Source of the DNA: Pseudophaeomoniella oleicola
Lineage: Eukaryota; Ascomycota; Eurotiomycetes; Phaeomoniellales; Phaeomoniellaceae
Reading direction: 5' to 3'
Length of the DNA: 64,000 nt
Assembly (NCBI GenBank): GCA_003868215.1
Contig: QWDQ01000001.1
Location: forward strand, 744,001-808,000
Shown here in pieces: positions 21,553-32,740 of this stretch. The notes beneath the pieces are model-generated. The model was not told where the DNA came from, searched no databases, and was given only the letters and a program-made list of their open reading frames with translations. Position numbers and translations under genes: made by a program. How positions within the stretch are numbered: position 1 is the first letter of the stretch; each line of letters starts with the position of its first letter.

Positions 21553-22688
21553 GGCAGGCCACCAGCCGATCGGGCAAAAGAACAACTAAAGCAATGCAGT
21601 GGCAGGTGATATAGCAGAAACAACTAAGATTACTGTATGTACAAAGCAGAATCAAGCTCGACGATCGAGTAGCAGTAAAACGACGAGGAACGGTAATGCA
21701 GCAGACGAATATGTAGAAACAGTGTGGAAGAATCAGGATTCGGATTCGGATTAGGATCAGGATCAGGATCAGGATAAAGGCAACTAAGTTAAAGGGTAAG
21801 TTAACAGTAACACATGATAGTCAACGGGCGACTCGAGCATCCCAATGGAGCTTCCCCGCAGCTTCCCCCATCTGACGAGTCTGGGAGGGTCCCTGCAAGA
21901 TGACGATTCTGGACGGTTGACAGAGCCCGCGTGATGATGTTTTAGTGGTGAATAAGAATCCTTTAATCGCCTCTCCACTACTTCGGCCTAAACGCTCTTT
22001 TGATTATCCACACAAGTCAAGTCAGTTCGAGATAGTTCAGTTAAAGCTGCAACTTCAACTTCAAACATTTCACATGGTTGGGTGGCTAGGCGTTGACTAT
22101 CAAACTTATCAGTGATCTTCAGTCCAAGGATCAGGAAATGGCACGGTGGTCCCAATTGCATCAAACTATCAAGGTTGTTTGTTTACGACATGGGGTCTGA
22201 GAGCCAATCTCGCTTCCTTTTCTTACTAGTTCCTTGTTTCTCTTCTTACCGAGGGATGTCCTCCCTTATCAGTAAGAATCATGAGCCTATCTCTATCTCT
22301 ACTTCATATTTACAGTAGTCCGATTTGACCACAGACAGGTCTCAAAAAATTATATAAGATACTGTAACATCTTTTGATACTTCGCAACTACAAATAGACT
22401 CGACTCTTCACATCCAATGTTCTGTCATTGGGACATCAACATGTAGACCATGCCAATAGAGCTGTAGCTGTGTGACTCATAGATGTGTACGAAACACCCC
22501 GGGATCCCCTCTCCATTGATCAGATACCCTGCATTGCTTCCTCTCTATATTCTGTTGTCTCTCATCGTCCGCTATGCACCTCAGGTAATCTTACCCTCCC
22601 TTGTACTGAACGAGACGGTAGGTGCAGGTGCATCAAAGTCCGACTGCCACTCTCAAGACAAGCTTTCCCGACATCCGATCACTCGGTC
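21553..22688. other. Intergenic region, divergent glycogenin and DERA genes
   Basis: A hexamer-like repeat of GGATTC then GGATCA units lies at about 21735-21776. The remainder is AT-rich promoter-like DNA. The DERA frame is open upstream to 22485 but the family-like start is at 22689. No other gene was seen. Confidence 0.4.
21735..21776. repeat. GGATTC/GGATCA hexamer repeat
   Basis: About six consecutive six-base units, first GGATTC-like and then GGATCA-like, lie about 190 bp upstream of the glycogenin start. Confidence 0.8.
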
Positions 22689-23714
22689 ATGGATATCCCC
22701 AATACCAATGAAGAGTGGGATGCGCTCATCAAGTCCACCCTCGCTGGTGCTGCAGCACTTGTTGACAAAAAGAAACCTTCGCCCCCATTTGAACCAATCG
22801 TCACCAATGAAATATCTCCCGACATCCTTGCAAGATATATTGATCATACGTTGCTGAACCTCGATGCGACTACGCCTCAGCTCAACGCACTCTGCGACGA
22901 GGCACTCCAATGGCGATTCTCTGCAGTATGTGTCAGGGCGGCAAGGGTATCTCAATGCCGTAAGTACTTGCGGGGTACACATGCCGGAGAAGCGCCTCCA
23001 CAGGGGTTTCCAAGGATTGCCGCCGTCGTCGGTTTTCCAGAGGGCACATACTCGACTACAACGAAATGTGCTGACGCATACGGTGCGGTACAAGATGGAG
23101 CCTCAGAATTAGACATGGTCTTGAATTATGAATTGCTGAAGTCTGGCAACTTTGCTGCCGTTTATTCTGATATCAGAGCTGTGAGGACTACGATCGACGG
23201 GCCCATACACTTGAACTACGATCCTGATCATGCACCGACATATGGTACCTCGGAGAGACCTGTGGGGAAGTCAACAATAGGTCGCGGTACAATCACGCTC
23301 AAGGTCATCCTCGAAACTTCACAACTCACTCCAGAGCAGGTTGTAGCTGGTTCCGTGATTGCCATCCGAGCTGGAGCAGATTTCATTAAGACGTCCACAG
23401 GTCTGCGTGGTAGAGGAGCCAGCAGAGAGGACATTCAGTTGATGAGGATTGTTGCCCATTTGGCAGGACCATCAAGTCACGGAGGGAAAGTGAAAATCAA
23501 AGCCAGTGGTGGCATCCGTAGCATTGAGGATTGTCTAAACATGGTCAACGCAGGAGCTGACCGGATCGGCACAAGTGCCGGTGCAAGGATATTGGAAGCT
23601 ATGCGAGCAGGTAAAGGAGGAAGCCATCCAGTCCATGAACTGGGGACGAGTATCGACAACGAAGCACCCATAATTGATGATAACACGATCGATCCTAAAT
23701 ACCTACATAAATAA
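22689..23714 (+). CDS. deoC: Deoxyribose-phosphate aldolase (341 aa)
   Basis: Cleaves 2-deoxyribose 5-phosphate to glyceraldehyde 3-phosphate and acetaldehyde in deoxynucleoside salvage. Single exon encoding a TIM barrel: YIDHTLLNLDAT at the start of the barrel, VVGFPEGTYSTTTK, ELDMVLNYELLKSG, and the Schiff-base lysine K234 in DFIKTSTG, with the second catalytic lysine K271 in KIKASGGI and IGTSAGARILEA near the end. It is longer than bacterial enzymes by about 80 N-terminal residues and by an insert around GPIHLNYDPDH. The upstream ATG at 22485 would add 68 residues that do not look conserved, so 22689 is preferred. Confidence 0.88.
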   Translation: MDIPNTNEEWDALIKSTLAGAAALVDKKKPSPPFEPIVTNEISPDILARYIDHTLLNLDATTPQLNALCDEALQWRFSAVCVRAARVSQCRKYLRGTHAGEAPPQGFPRIAAVVGFPEGTYSTTTKCADAYGAVQDGASELDMVLNYELLKSGNFAAVYSDIRAVRTTIDGPIHLNYDPDHAPTYGTSERPVGKSTIGRGTITLKVILETSQLTPEQVVAGSVIAIRAGADFIKTSTGLRGRGASREDIQLMRIVAHLAGPSSHGGKVKIKASGGIRSIEDCLNMVNAGADRIGTSAGARILEAMRAGKGGSHPVHELGTSIDNEAPIIDDNTIDPKYLHK

Positions 23715-24545
23715 TGAAGGACGGTAGCGGTCCATGTGCGTTGAATGCAATGTATTATCGGTTTCATCTGATTACCCCGAAAGCTGTAACCATGCCGTAC
23801 ATTGTTTCCTCCAGTGATACTGTATTCCTGCAAGCGCGCCCATCTGATCCCAAGCGACTGCACATCAATCCTTACCTAGGTACATAGTACAACTACACGC
23901 CTTCATCATGAAGCGGTGGCCCATCTTTGCTCTTTCTGGGACATCAATGTGATCATCTCACTTCCAGATAATTGAGTTTCATGTTTGATGAGTCGGTGAT
24001 CTGATATGGAAGATGATGTTCGTCCTCTCCTGCGGGGGTTTGATGCTTCTTCATGATTGAATTTCATCGATCCCACCCAAATCCCTTTTTCGGATGCTAT
24101 GTAGAAAGGAAGAAAAGAGGGTCTTCGGCTTTGGAAGACCTGCAATCAACGTCCGGCGAGTGAGTGCGAAGAAAGCAGGTACGAACTACAGCAATTGTTT
24201 GCTACTGCAGCTTTCCGATGGCATGATTGTTCATGGTCGCCGACTTGATAGTAAGCGAGCACTTATTCCTCATCATCTTTCCACTTAGATACTTCACGGA
24301 CTACTCTCATCAATCAACGCCGATTGGGAGTTGATTGAAATCGAAATCGGACATCTTTAGTCGATTGACGAGTGTTCTTGGAAGATTTCAAAACTCAGCA
24401 ATGCCCTAAATTAGAAGAAGCTATCAGATCTGTTCATCTCCATCAGGACGATTTGACATCAGCATAAACGGACAGGACATCCCCTACTAGAGACAGCTAC
24501 CCATGCTCCAGTCTCCACCATCTACCGTCACAACCATTTGACAGC
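23715..24545. other. Intergenic region between DERA and epoxide hydrolase genes
   Basis: These 831 bp hold the DERA 3' region and the epoxide hydrolase promoter. I see no gene. Confidence 0.4.
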
Positions 24546-26128
24546 ATGGCCCTTAGTGCCCGCAGCCTTCTTGTGGCTTGCATTTGGTATGGCTTCGGTC
24601 TATCAATGCTTGTGGTCTATTTCATCATCTCCCTCATCACCGGCTCTTTCTTCAAAAGAGAGACTGAGAAAGACCGCTTACAGCTCGCCATTGGTATGCT
24701 CTCAATCCTTGATTCATCTGGATGATCTGACACCTCCCAGCTCGAGACAAGATTTGGAATCTATCAAAACAGTATGATGGGCTCACTCATAAGTTCTATG
24801 TTCTACGCAATGGTCTACGGCTTCATTATGTGACCAATGAGCCTGAGAGGGCTGGACCACCAAAGCCCCTAGTCATTCTCATTCATGGATGGCCAGATAG
24901 CTATTCTGTCTGGCACTTTGTCATGCAGTCCAGATTTCTTCGTGAAAGATCTACCATCGTCGCCGTGGACTTGCCTGGATTCGGAGGTAGTGATAGCTTT
25001 CCTCCATACAACGCCACAGTCGTACTCGAAGCTCTAGCAGAATTTGTCGTTGGCATGAGGGAGATATATGACATTTCCAATGATGCAGATAGTGGCAATG
25101 GGATGGTGGACAACAGTGGTGGCCAGCAGAAAGTGTATGTTGTCGGCCACGACTGGGGTTGCATCTTATCGTATCGGCTTGCATCTGAAGCACCTGCCCT
25201 AGCCGATCGCTTCATTCTTACGAACGGTCCCCTTGTATGTCCTATGTATCCAAGCATCGTCTGTTGTCACTGCTGACACTTTGAACAGCCGCAGCTCGCT
25301 CGAGCGAACAAGGATCGGATGACATGCGTTGCGAGAAAGATGTTTCGTGCGTTCTCCAACGCACCACTCGCATCGCGTCATTGCCTGCCGAAAGCTCTTC
25401 GAGCTTGCATACCCTTGGCTCGTCAAGCTTACCGGCTTGGTTATGTCGTTGCATTTCATCTACCAGCAATGCTCGTTCGTTACCTTTTGAGTGGTGGCAA
25501 TCGTAGCTTTTTACGTGGCATCCATGGATATGCGACAGGTGTCAATAACTCCCAACTGGATTCGTTCATCTATTTGGCTGGCTGTCTTGGGCCAAGCGTG
25601 GAAGAGTGCAAGACACAAACAGAAGCAACAAGAGGAGCAGAGCCAAGGTCATATCCACCATCTGTCGTCAAACGCACGGTAAATGGAAACGGTTCTTACG
25701 AAACAACTGAATACTATCGCAGTGGCGCCATGACAGATCCATGGGATAAATCTCTCGAAACGATAGCAGCGCTTTATGAAGTCGGACTGTCACAAGGCGT
25801 CTCTCAAGCCCGTCGTCGCAGCTCCGGTGCCCTCCTGTTCAGTGAACCATACGAAGGAGCTCTCAAAGCACCTACGACAGTGATCTGGGGACAGCAGGAC
25901 CCAATACTCTTGCAACAGCTATGCCTGGACGGCATCGGAGATTACCTCGCCAAGGGCAGTCAAGTCATCCTGCTCCCGAGGACCGGACACTGGACAACCA
26001 GTGAGGTCGAGGGCAGAGAAGCAGTCAGGAAGGTTGTCGAGTGGGCTGTACAAGGCGAAGATAGTGCTGAATTGGAAAATGTCGTTCAGGAGGTGTATGA
26101 CGGGGCATCGATTGGTGTTAAGAGGTGA
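24546..26128 (+). CDS. Membrane-anchored epoxide hydrolase-like alpha/beta hydrolase (493 aa)
   Basis: Exons 24546-24693, 24741-25234 and 25289-26128 with introns of 47 and 54 nt. Residues 8-32 form one hydrophobic helix (signal anchor), after which the catalytic domain probably faces the ER lumen or cytosol. Alpha/beta-hydrolase marks: HGWPDS (oxyanion hole), VDLPGFGGSD, the nucleophile elbow GHDWGC with Asp187, WGQQDP (acid region) and RTGHW with His448. An Asp nucleophile in GHDWG fits epoxide hydrolases or haloalkane dehalogenases rather than serine esterases; HGWPDS favours the EPHX3/4-type epoxide hydrolases. Substrate is unknown. Confidence 0.82.
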
Positions 26129-26229
26129 GAGATGAACAGTCTGATCGTGTTGGTCGAAATTAGAGGGATGTGACGGTTCATGGCCAATCCAAGGTAGGTA
26201 AAAAGGGGAATGAGACAAAACAAACATGT

Positions 26230-26273
26230 AAAAAAAAAAAAAAAGAAAGAAAAAAGAAAAAAAAAAAAGAAAG
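26230..26273. repeat. A-rich purine tract
   Basis: Poly(A) interrupted by single G residues over about 44 bases, shortly after the epoxide hydrolase stop codon. Confidence 0.85.
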
Positions 26274-26845
26274 TGAAGAGAAAGAGATGCATTATTGTAC
26301 AATTAGAGGATCCGAATGAAAAAACTGCAAAAGTGCCTTGCTGTTTTGTTTGTATCGTTTTGTCTAACATGCCTACCTTACCTACCTTCTCTTTGGCTAT
26401 AGTATAAATCACGATTATTGCGGAAAGGACAGGTAAGGTAAAGACATATTATGATATGTATGAGACGCTTGAGCATCTATCTACCTAAACTACCTACGTG
26501 GTACTTACCTAGGTATCTGGTAGGTTAGATGGATACGTACGTAGGGAGTATAGGTAGGTAGGTAGGTAGGAGAAGTTAAGAGCAAAACGGAACAAGAAGT
26601 TGTAGGAGTTTGGTGGGTAGTAAGTAAGTTATTATTATTAACAATACCTCCTTCCATACCTTGCTGGAATACATAACATAAGATTGGGGTGATAATCTAA
26701 TAGAACCGTTCAACTCCTTTGTCTTTGAATCGGAATCCGAGTCAGATCAGATCAGATCAGATCTCTTTTGTCTGAATGAATTCTTGAATTGAAAATACCG
26801 CTTCAGGGGGGACCTAGGTGGGCTGGAACAGTAAAACTACCTCCT

Positions 26846-26863
26846 CCCCCCCCCCCCCCCCCC
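26846..26863. repeat. Poly(C) tract, 18 bases
   Basis: Uninterrupted run of C preceded by CTCCT. Such runs are prone to length errors in assembly. Confidence 0.85.
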
Positions 26864-27513
26864 TTCTCCTTCCCGTACATAACAATGAGTAATCTCGCTC
26901 ACTGGCTCTCCCCCGCCACCCGCCTACCCGCCAGAATTGGTGAATAGAATCTCGAAATACGGGAGAATAAAAAGGTTGTATTGTTATTATTAACTTGTTC
27001 GTTTTGTCTTGATTTGTTTGACGCTTCAACGAAGAAAAAAGAGAGAGATAAACAAAACAAATGAGAGAATGGCACATGGTGTGGAATTTGGATGAATTCG
27101 GGGTATCGTGATATGTGCAAAACGGATGGTGGTGCATTGCCGGGGAAGGGGGTATCTCGTATGAAAATGATGTTTGGTTTGGTTTCGGTGGCCTCCTTGG
27201 AAGATATCGACATGGAACGCTCTGGAAGCTATTTTGTCCTCCGTTGGCTCTTCAAGGAATGGAGTGTCGTGGCGTTGGCCACGTTGGTATATCTCGAAAG
27301 GATTGTGAACATAAGATGACAGACTCCAGGCACCAAATGAACTTTGATGAAGCGTATCCCATGAACCCTTATCCTGCTCCACAACGTGTACTTTGCCACT
27401 TTCGCTTTGCTAGATCTGATTGATCTTTGACGAAATAGGAACCGCACGGCCAAAAGTGAGCACAGGAAGTGCTGAAGAGAGAAATCTTGCAGTAGGCTAA
27501 GGGCCCCTTTTTC

Positions 27514-29296
27514 TCACATAACAATACAACATCCACAACCACCCTCTTTCTTTTTCCCTCCTGAGCCCTTTTCCTCATCTTCAGGTAGAGTAGGTTGGCG
27601 AATCACTTGCTGTCCCTGCGACAATGGACCACTTCCTACCTTTGGACTACTACCCACTAGTGGAGGCGATCTAACATTCGGCATTGTACTGTATCCACCA
27701 GAGGTGCCTGGCCTGCTTGGAGGACTCGTGGAATTGATATTGTTATAAGATGGTGATTTCTTCAATGGCCAAGCATTCTGCCCGGGGTAATCTGGATCTA
27801 ATTTATCGGGAGATCTGGATTTCGGAGATGGGGTCGAAGGTTTGAGACCTTGAGCTGTGTGGACGGCAAGTGGTGAAAAGTTGCGGTCGTAAGTTATAGG
27901 GACATCACCATTAGCATCCCATTGTGCCCTTTGCTGACGACGAGCATGAGTTGGAATTATTTGCTGATCAGGTGGTAGGCGTGGGTCTGGCTTGTACATG
28001 GTGGCAAGCCATGGGGGATCCCCCTCTGGTCGGTTGATAGCAGTCTTAGGCCTATCAGCATCACCGGAACGAGTGGTGGGACGATTGTTCGAGTTGTTGT
28101 TGGATGTTGCCCGCGACTTTTGGCCGGACGCCTTGCGAGCGCCTGGATTCGAGGATGAAGTCTTTCGCGAGCCTGGCGTTGCTGAGGCTGTCGGAGATTT
28201 TCCTAGAGCAGGCTTCGACGGCGAAGTACTTAGCCCATTCCTAGTCCCCGGTCGTGATGGTGTTAGCATCGGCATTGGAGACGTCTCTAATGCATGTTCG
28301 AAGTCGTCAAGGAGTACCTGACTACCGACGCTATTTGCACGAGAGCGGCTTGAACCGAACCTAAGGCCATCATCCTCTCCAGTACCACTGGTGTTCCTTC
28401 TTCTTGTGAGGGGGGTGTTTCTCTCGATATCACCTCTGTTTATCGGAAGCGGACTGGTGGTGGCAACTGGTATCCTCGAACCGCTCTTCCTGGCAGCCGG
28501 CAGCCCATAGATGCTGGCTGCTTCTCTTTCTGCTTCTGCCTCAGCTGCGATTTCTTCTGGAGTTCTCAAATCCCAGTTCATTCGCTCAACTTCATTGTCC
28601 TCGACAGCAGGCAAAGATGGTCTTCTCCTCTCTGCTTCGGGATCTAAAATCGCATTTTCATCATAGTCATTAGCTGTCCCTGCTGAGTTATTCCTGCTGA
28701 GAGCTCTTCTACCACTTGACTTGCTCATTGTCCTCCGAGAAGGAATACTTATGCCAGCAGCTTGTAGCTCCTCACTTTCAATTTTGGCTAGCTTATCCCG
28801 GTGTATCCATTTGTCCTGGTCATGCACATGCCCCTTGGTCTGTCCTGTTCGCTCAGTGTGTTCTCCTTTACTATTGGAGCGTGCCCTTGGTTGTCCATAA
28901 AAGTCCACGGTATTATCAGGTTCGCTTGTACTCCTACCAATGTTACTCGATTTTCGAGGCAAATCACCCGTACGGCGTGCTTGGGGTACATTTTCGTGAG
29001 AATTGTTCCTGCTAGGCCCCTCTAGATGTTCTCTAGATGTCTTGCGATTCAATGACGTGCCATTGGTTGTCGTTAAAGGAGGCCGACCGGACTTGAATTC
29101 ATTCGACGGTCGTGATTTCAACGAGAGGGAGTTCTAAGCAGATAACACGTCAGTCGATGGTCATATCGAGTGATGAGACATGAGTGAGAGCTTGACGACA
29201 AGAAATGTAATGTAATCATACTTCCTGATTAAGACCAGCGGCATCCCAAGAGCGCTTTGCCGCAACTTCTGCAGCGTGAAATGTGCTGCTATCCAT
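27514..29296 (-). CDS. teaR: TeaR/Mod5-like prenylated cell-end anchor protein (564 aa)
   Basis: Two exons, 29296-29222 and 29133-27514, with an 88-nt phase-0 intron. The first exon encodes MDSSTFHAAEVAAKRSWDAA. The protein is almost wholly disordered, rich in Ser, Arg, Pro and Thr, with conserved islands NWDLRTPEEIAAEAEAE, SIYGLPAARK, PPWLATMYKPDPRLPPDQQ and PDYPGQNAWPLKKSP. It ends GGCGCCIVM: a CaaX box (CIVM, predicted farnesylation since the last residue is Met) preceded by two further cysteines that could be palmitoylated and by a lysine cluster. This layout matches TeaR of Aspergillus and functionally Mod5 of fission yeast, membrane receptors that hold the TeaA/Tea1 microtubule-delivered landmark at growing tips. 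The family assignment rests on recalled similarity and architecture. Confidence 0.7.
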
Positions 29297-30378
29297 GCTG
29301 TTCATATGGCGTTTTTCATCTTGTAAAAGAAAAGCCCGAGATCCAGTACGACGATCTTCGCACCTCCACAACTCTGGGCCGTAATGATATCTACAATCTT
29401 CTGTTTGCTCCCTGGTACCTGCGCGGTAGCATGTGACCTCCTGCTTTTATTGTCCTTCGGTAAATTGAAGTCGCTTTCGCGTGCAACACTCGAGAAATGG
29501 TCTGTCCAAGAAGGTGATGGTAGCAGGCGCAACGCTTCGAAATAAACAACGTTGATCGACTCGCTCGCTTGATCGTGAACTTCAAAGGGGGAAACAGGGT
29601 CTAAATCAGTAGTAAATCACTGCTTTCCTGCGACACTTCACACGACGTAGGTAAACAGAACGTCAGAGTTGACAGATATTTTGAATTCTTGACAAAGTGG
29701 GAGGCTGTTGACCCAGGATTGACTATGGGGGTGTTCTTTGACGAGGGAATCTTCCGAAATGAGAGTTCAACGATCAATGGGTCGTGAGGCTGGGACGCAA
29801 TTGGGCAGACAGGGGATCGTCTGCTCTGATTTGGAGAAAAGGAGATAGATTGGATTATTGGTGACGATGAGGGGGAAGCACCCCCAAGTTCGATGATTAC
29901 GGAGTCCAGTAAGGTGCTTTTAGTTAAACGGCACACCTCCGGGTACACCTCCGGGCACACGGCTGAAACCCAGAATCCTTTGTTCAAAGCTCCGATCGAT
30001 TATCATTATCCATAGATTCAATACTGTTCAGGCATGAAGAAGGCGTGTGGAAATGGAGTAATGGAATTGGTGGAGATCGAAGACATCTGCTGTCCGAAAC
30101 ACACAATGACATTGTCTTGATCTTCAATAAACTGGATCTCGAACTGCTCGTGCACCAGTAAACCCGATATCATGCCCAAGACAAGACTCGCCGCATACAT
30201 TTTACAAGTGCCCATATTGAACCACGATGCCTCCCTCCCCCACACCAGATTTTTCAGTAGCCTCATATTAACTCCGCGCAAATGCAATGCAAGAATGCAA
30301 ATAGAAGACGGCTGATATTGTATTCGTCACGAAATGCACCATCATTGTACGCGCCGTTCGCCCATAGATGACTCTAAA
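29297..30378. other. Intergenic region upstream of the TeaR-like gene
   Basis: This 1.1-kb region carries a short tandem duplication of ACACCTCCGGG at about 29934-29957. No gene was recognised. Confidence 0.4.
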
Positions 30379-31527
30379 TCAGCTTCGTTTCCCAACCGCA
30401 ACGTCAAGCTTCTTCAACATCTCTTGTGCCTCATTCAACAAGGCCTTTCTCTCTTGTCGCGCCACAGTATCCCCTTCCATTTCAATATCATCTGCTTTCA
30501 TGATTATATGCTGCAACACTGATTCTGTCAACTTCTTGTATTCGAAGTCGCGACTTTTGTCATCAGGGGGCGGATTCATCAGAAAATGCTGACACAAGGG
30601 TTTCCACTCGGTAGAGTATTTTGTCGCGAGCTTTTCGACCTTGTCGCGAGGCGAGTTGGGCACGGGTGGAGAACCGGATGGAGGGCTGGACACAGAAGCA
30701 TTGCTACCTACACCTGACGGAGAAGTGCTATCTCGAGCTGGCTGCAGTGGTTTCGACTTCTTCGACCGTCTTTTCTTCTTTCGTCCTGGATCCCGAGTCG
30801 CAGTGCTATGTCCTTCTTCCACTTCCGAGCTGCTGGCACTTTCTGAGCTATGCAGTGGAGCTTCCGACACAACCACCACGACCTCAGAATGTTGTTTCAA
30901 CCCCTCTGATTTGGCTGTCTTCTCATCGCGCTTGAGATGTCTGTCCTTGTATAGTAGTTTTAATCGTCGTGGGTCCTTGACACCTAATTCCTGGGCAGCG
31001 AAATATCGAATGTCGCCCACGGTCACCAAGCCGTCGCTGATAGCATAAGCTTTAAAGCGCAAGGGATAGTTCGTATTCAAATGGCGTATGATGATCACGT
31101 CGGGGACGCTCTCGTCGTCCATTGCGTGCCGTGGGTGGTCTGATGTATATCGTAGGTCTTCTGGTCGGAGGGGGGTCGTGCGCCGATCCGGTTCTACATA
31201 TTCAAAATCGGATTCTTGGATTTTGCCGTAGGCTGATGAACTGTGGGGAGAACGTCGACCTGTGAACGGACTGTGGTTACGTCTCGAGCTGGTCATGGAA
31301 AAGAGGAAGAAAAAGAAGCCGAGGATAGTGGCTGCGACAGTAGTGTAGGAAAGCGTTGGGTAGCCGGCGACGAGGCTGGCAGCCCGATCGATAAGGGAAT
31401 TTGGTTCGGCGTTCGCTAGGGTCTTCCCGCTTTCAAGGTTGCTGGTAATGTTACGGAGAAGGCTGCAGAGGGTGGGAGAGAATCTGTCGAGGTAATCGGA
31501 CCAAGCGGTTTCGGCTGTGGACGCCAC
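30379..31527 (-). CDS. BAG-domain protein with ubiquitin-like domain and membrane helix (382 aa, GTG start proposed)
   Basis: Hsp70 nucleotide-exchange cochaperone of the Snl1/Bag102 type. Reading from the proposed start: a conserved-looking WSDYLDRFSPTL, a single hydrophobic helix (TTVAATILGFFFFLFSM, about residues 62-80), a ubiquitin-like domain (VIIIRHLNTNYPLRF to SEVVVVVSEA), a basic KKKRRSKK linker and a C-terminal BAG domain (about the last 90 residues, KVEKLATKYSTEWKPLCQHF to MLKKLDVAVGK). The frame is open about 110 bases upstream but contains no ATG; the first in-frame ATG (31296) lies just after the helix and would delete it. A GTG at 31527 sits in CACC-GTG-G, an ideal start context. 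Alternatively a short upstream exon joins at the acceptor ending at 31541. The 3' part is firm; the start is not. Confidence 0.75.
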   Translation of the reverse strand: MASTAETAWSDYLDRFSPTLCSLLRNITSNLESGKTLANAEPNSLIDRAASLVAGYPTLSYTTVAATILGFFFFLFSMTSSRRNHSPFTGRRSPHSSSAYGKIQESDFEYVEPDRRTTPLRPEDLRYTSDHPRHAMDDESVPDVIIIRHLNTNYPLRFKAYAISDGLVTVGDIRYFAAQELGVKDPRRLKLLYKDRHLKRDEKTAKSEGLKQHSEVVVVVSEAPLHSSESASSSEVEEGHSTATRDPGRKKKRRSKKSKPLQPARDSTSPSGVGSNASVSSPPSGSPPVPNSPRDKVEKLATKYSTEWKPLCQHFLMNPPPDDKSRDFEYKKLTESVLQHIIMKADDIEMEGDTVARQERKALLNEAQEMLKKLDVAVGKRS

Positions 31528-32740
31528 GGTGACGACGCCTGCACAAGGCAGCAAAAAGCGTTGCGGCGTATGTGGAGTGCAAGGATTAGTAATGGAATGG
31601 TTCAGTCTGTATGTGTGCTCTGATTTCGTGTATAGAAATCAGTGTGTGTTGGGCTGAGCTGGTCTGGTCTGGTCTGCGGAAGGCGATGTGGTGAGAAGCG
31701 GGTGACTTTTGTTCGAAAGAATTTTGTTGCACGAGGCGTCCAGTCCAAACTTAGGCCAGAACAGCGTACCGTAAGGCAAGGCGAGGTCAGGTGCTTTCAA
31801 GCCCTACGAAGGAACCGGAATCTTCTATTTTCTCGAACTTATTATTAATCTTGAATTGTGTTTTGAGAAAAGAAATGGTCTGGACAATCTTTTGATATAC
31901 TCTCAGGTCTGATAATATATTATACCACGGTGAATCTCGGATTGGGTCGAAAGTCACAGTGGTTCAAGGTTCTTGGGAAATGCGTCGAGGCGTGTCGGGC
32001 AGGCGAGAGGAGGGGTCTCGAGGGGTCTGTCTTCAGAGAGTAAGGTAAGGTAAGGTAATTAAGGAAAGGAAAGGTAAGGATTCGACATCATCTTGCAGGC
32101 CATCAACCCACCAGAATCCCTGAATTAATCATAACTACCTCCCTCGCCTCGTCGCTCCCTAATCTTAGAGGACCCTAAGAACCCCTATCGTAGTAGATTT
32201 CGGTACGTAACTTAGTCTCCGCCTCCTGGTTGGTCCCTAATCCATGACAATATTTAGCCTGATCGTTGAGCGATTGAGGATCCTCTAGGTGCCACTATCG
32301 CCCTGTAAACATCATGGTCTAGGCACTCCATCCCGGTTGCTGGTAGTAAGTAGTGTATGCACCGTAGTACAATGCCCAATGCCTAATACTCGCCTAAATA
32401 CTAATTTACCTAAGTTATCAACCATTTTCAGCTGCAACCTTAATTGAGAAAAAGGCTTGGCTCTCCAGACGACAAAAAAAGAAATCGATAATTAGGAGAT
32501 TTTTCTTGATAGGGCCAGATTCATTACCAGGACATCATATCGTCCTATATCACACTTGTTTTACCACAGCCAGTGACGAAGGATACTAAGAAGCCTGCGG
32601 TCGGTCGGGATTGGAAGATATCTTGCCTGATACTGGACTCAGGTAGAAGACTGAACCTGACTTCTGCGAAGCCTATATCAATCTTCAACAGCTGCCATCT
32701 GAAATTCTCGTTCTCATCCTCCGTGGCATAGATATACAGA
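31528..32740. other. Intergenic region, divergent BAG and SPOUT1-like genes
   Basis: 1.2 kb of promoter-like DNA with a GGTAA pentamer run (about 32041-32060) and many ACCTAA-like strings. No ATG exists on the minus strand between 31528 and about 32085, which matters for the BAG gene start. No gene was seen. Confidence 0.4.

Larger units (their letters stand above)
26129..27513. other. Repeat-rich convergent intergenic region
   Basis: This 1.4-kb region lies between the epoxide hydrolase and TeaR-like genes. It has a purine tract (26230-26273), GGTA tetramer repeats (about 26550-26570), an ATCAG pentamer run (about 26743-26762) and a C18 run (26846-26863). No gene was recognised; long 3' untranslated regions probably occupy its ends. 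Confidence 0.5.

Noticed and set aside
22485-22688. 68-residue N-terminal extension of the aldolase
   Set aside because: The extension is cysteine- and proline-rich without a targeting pattern, and the family-like sequence begins after the ATG at 22689.
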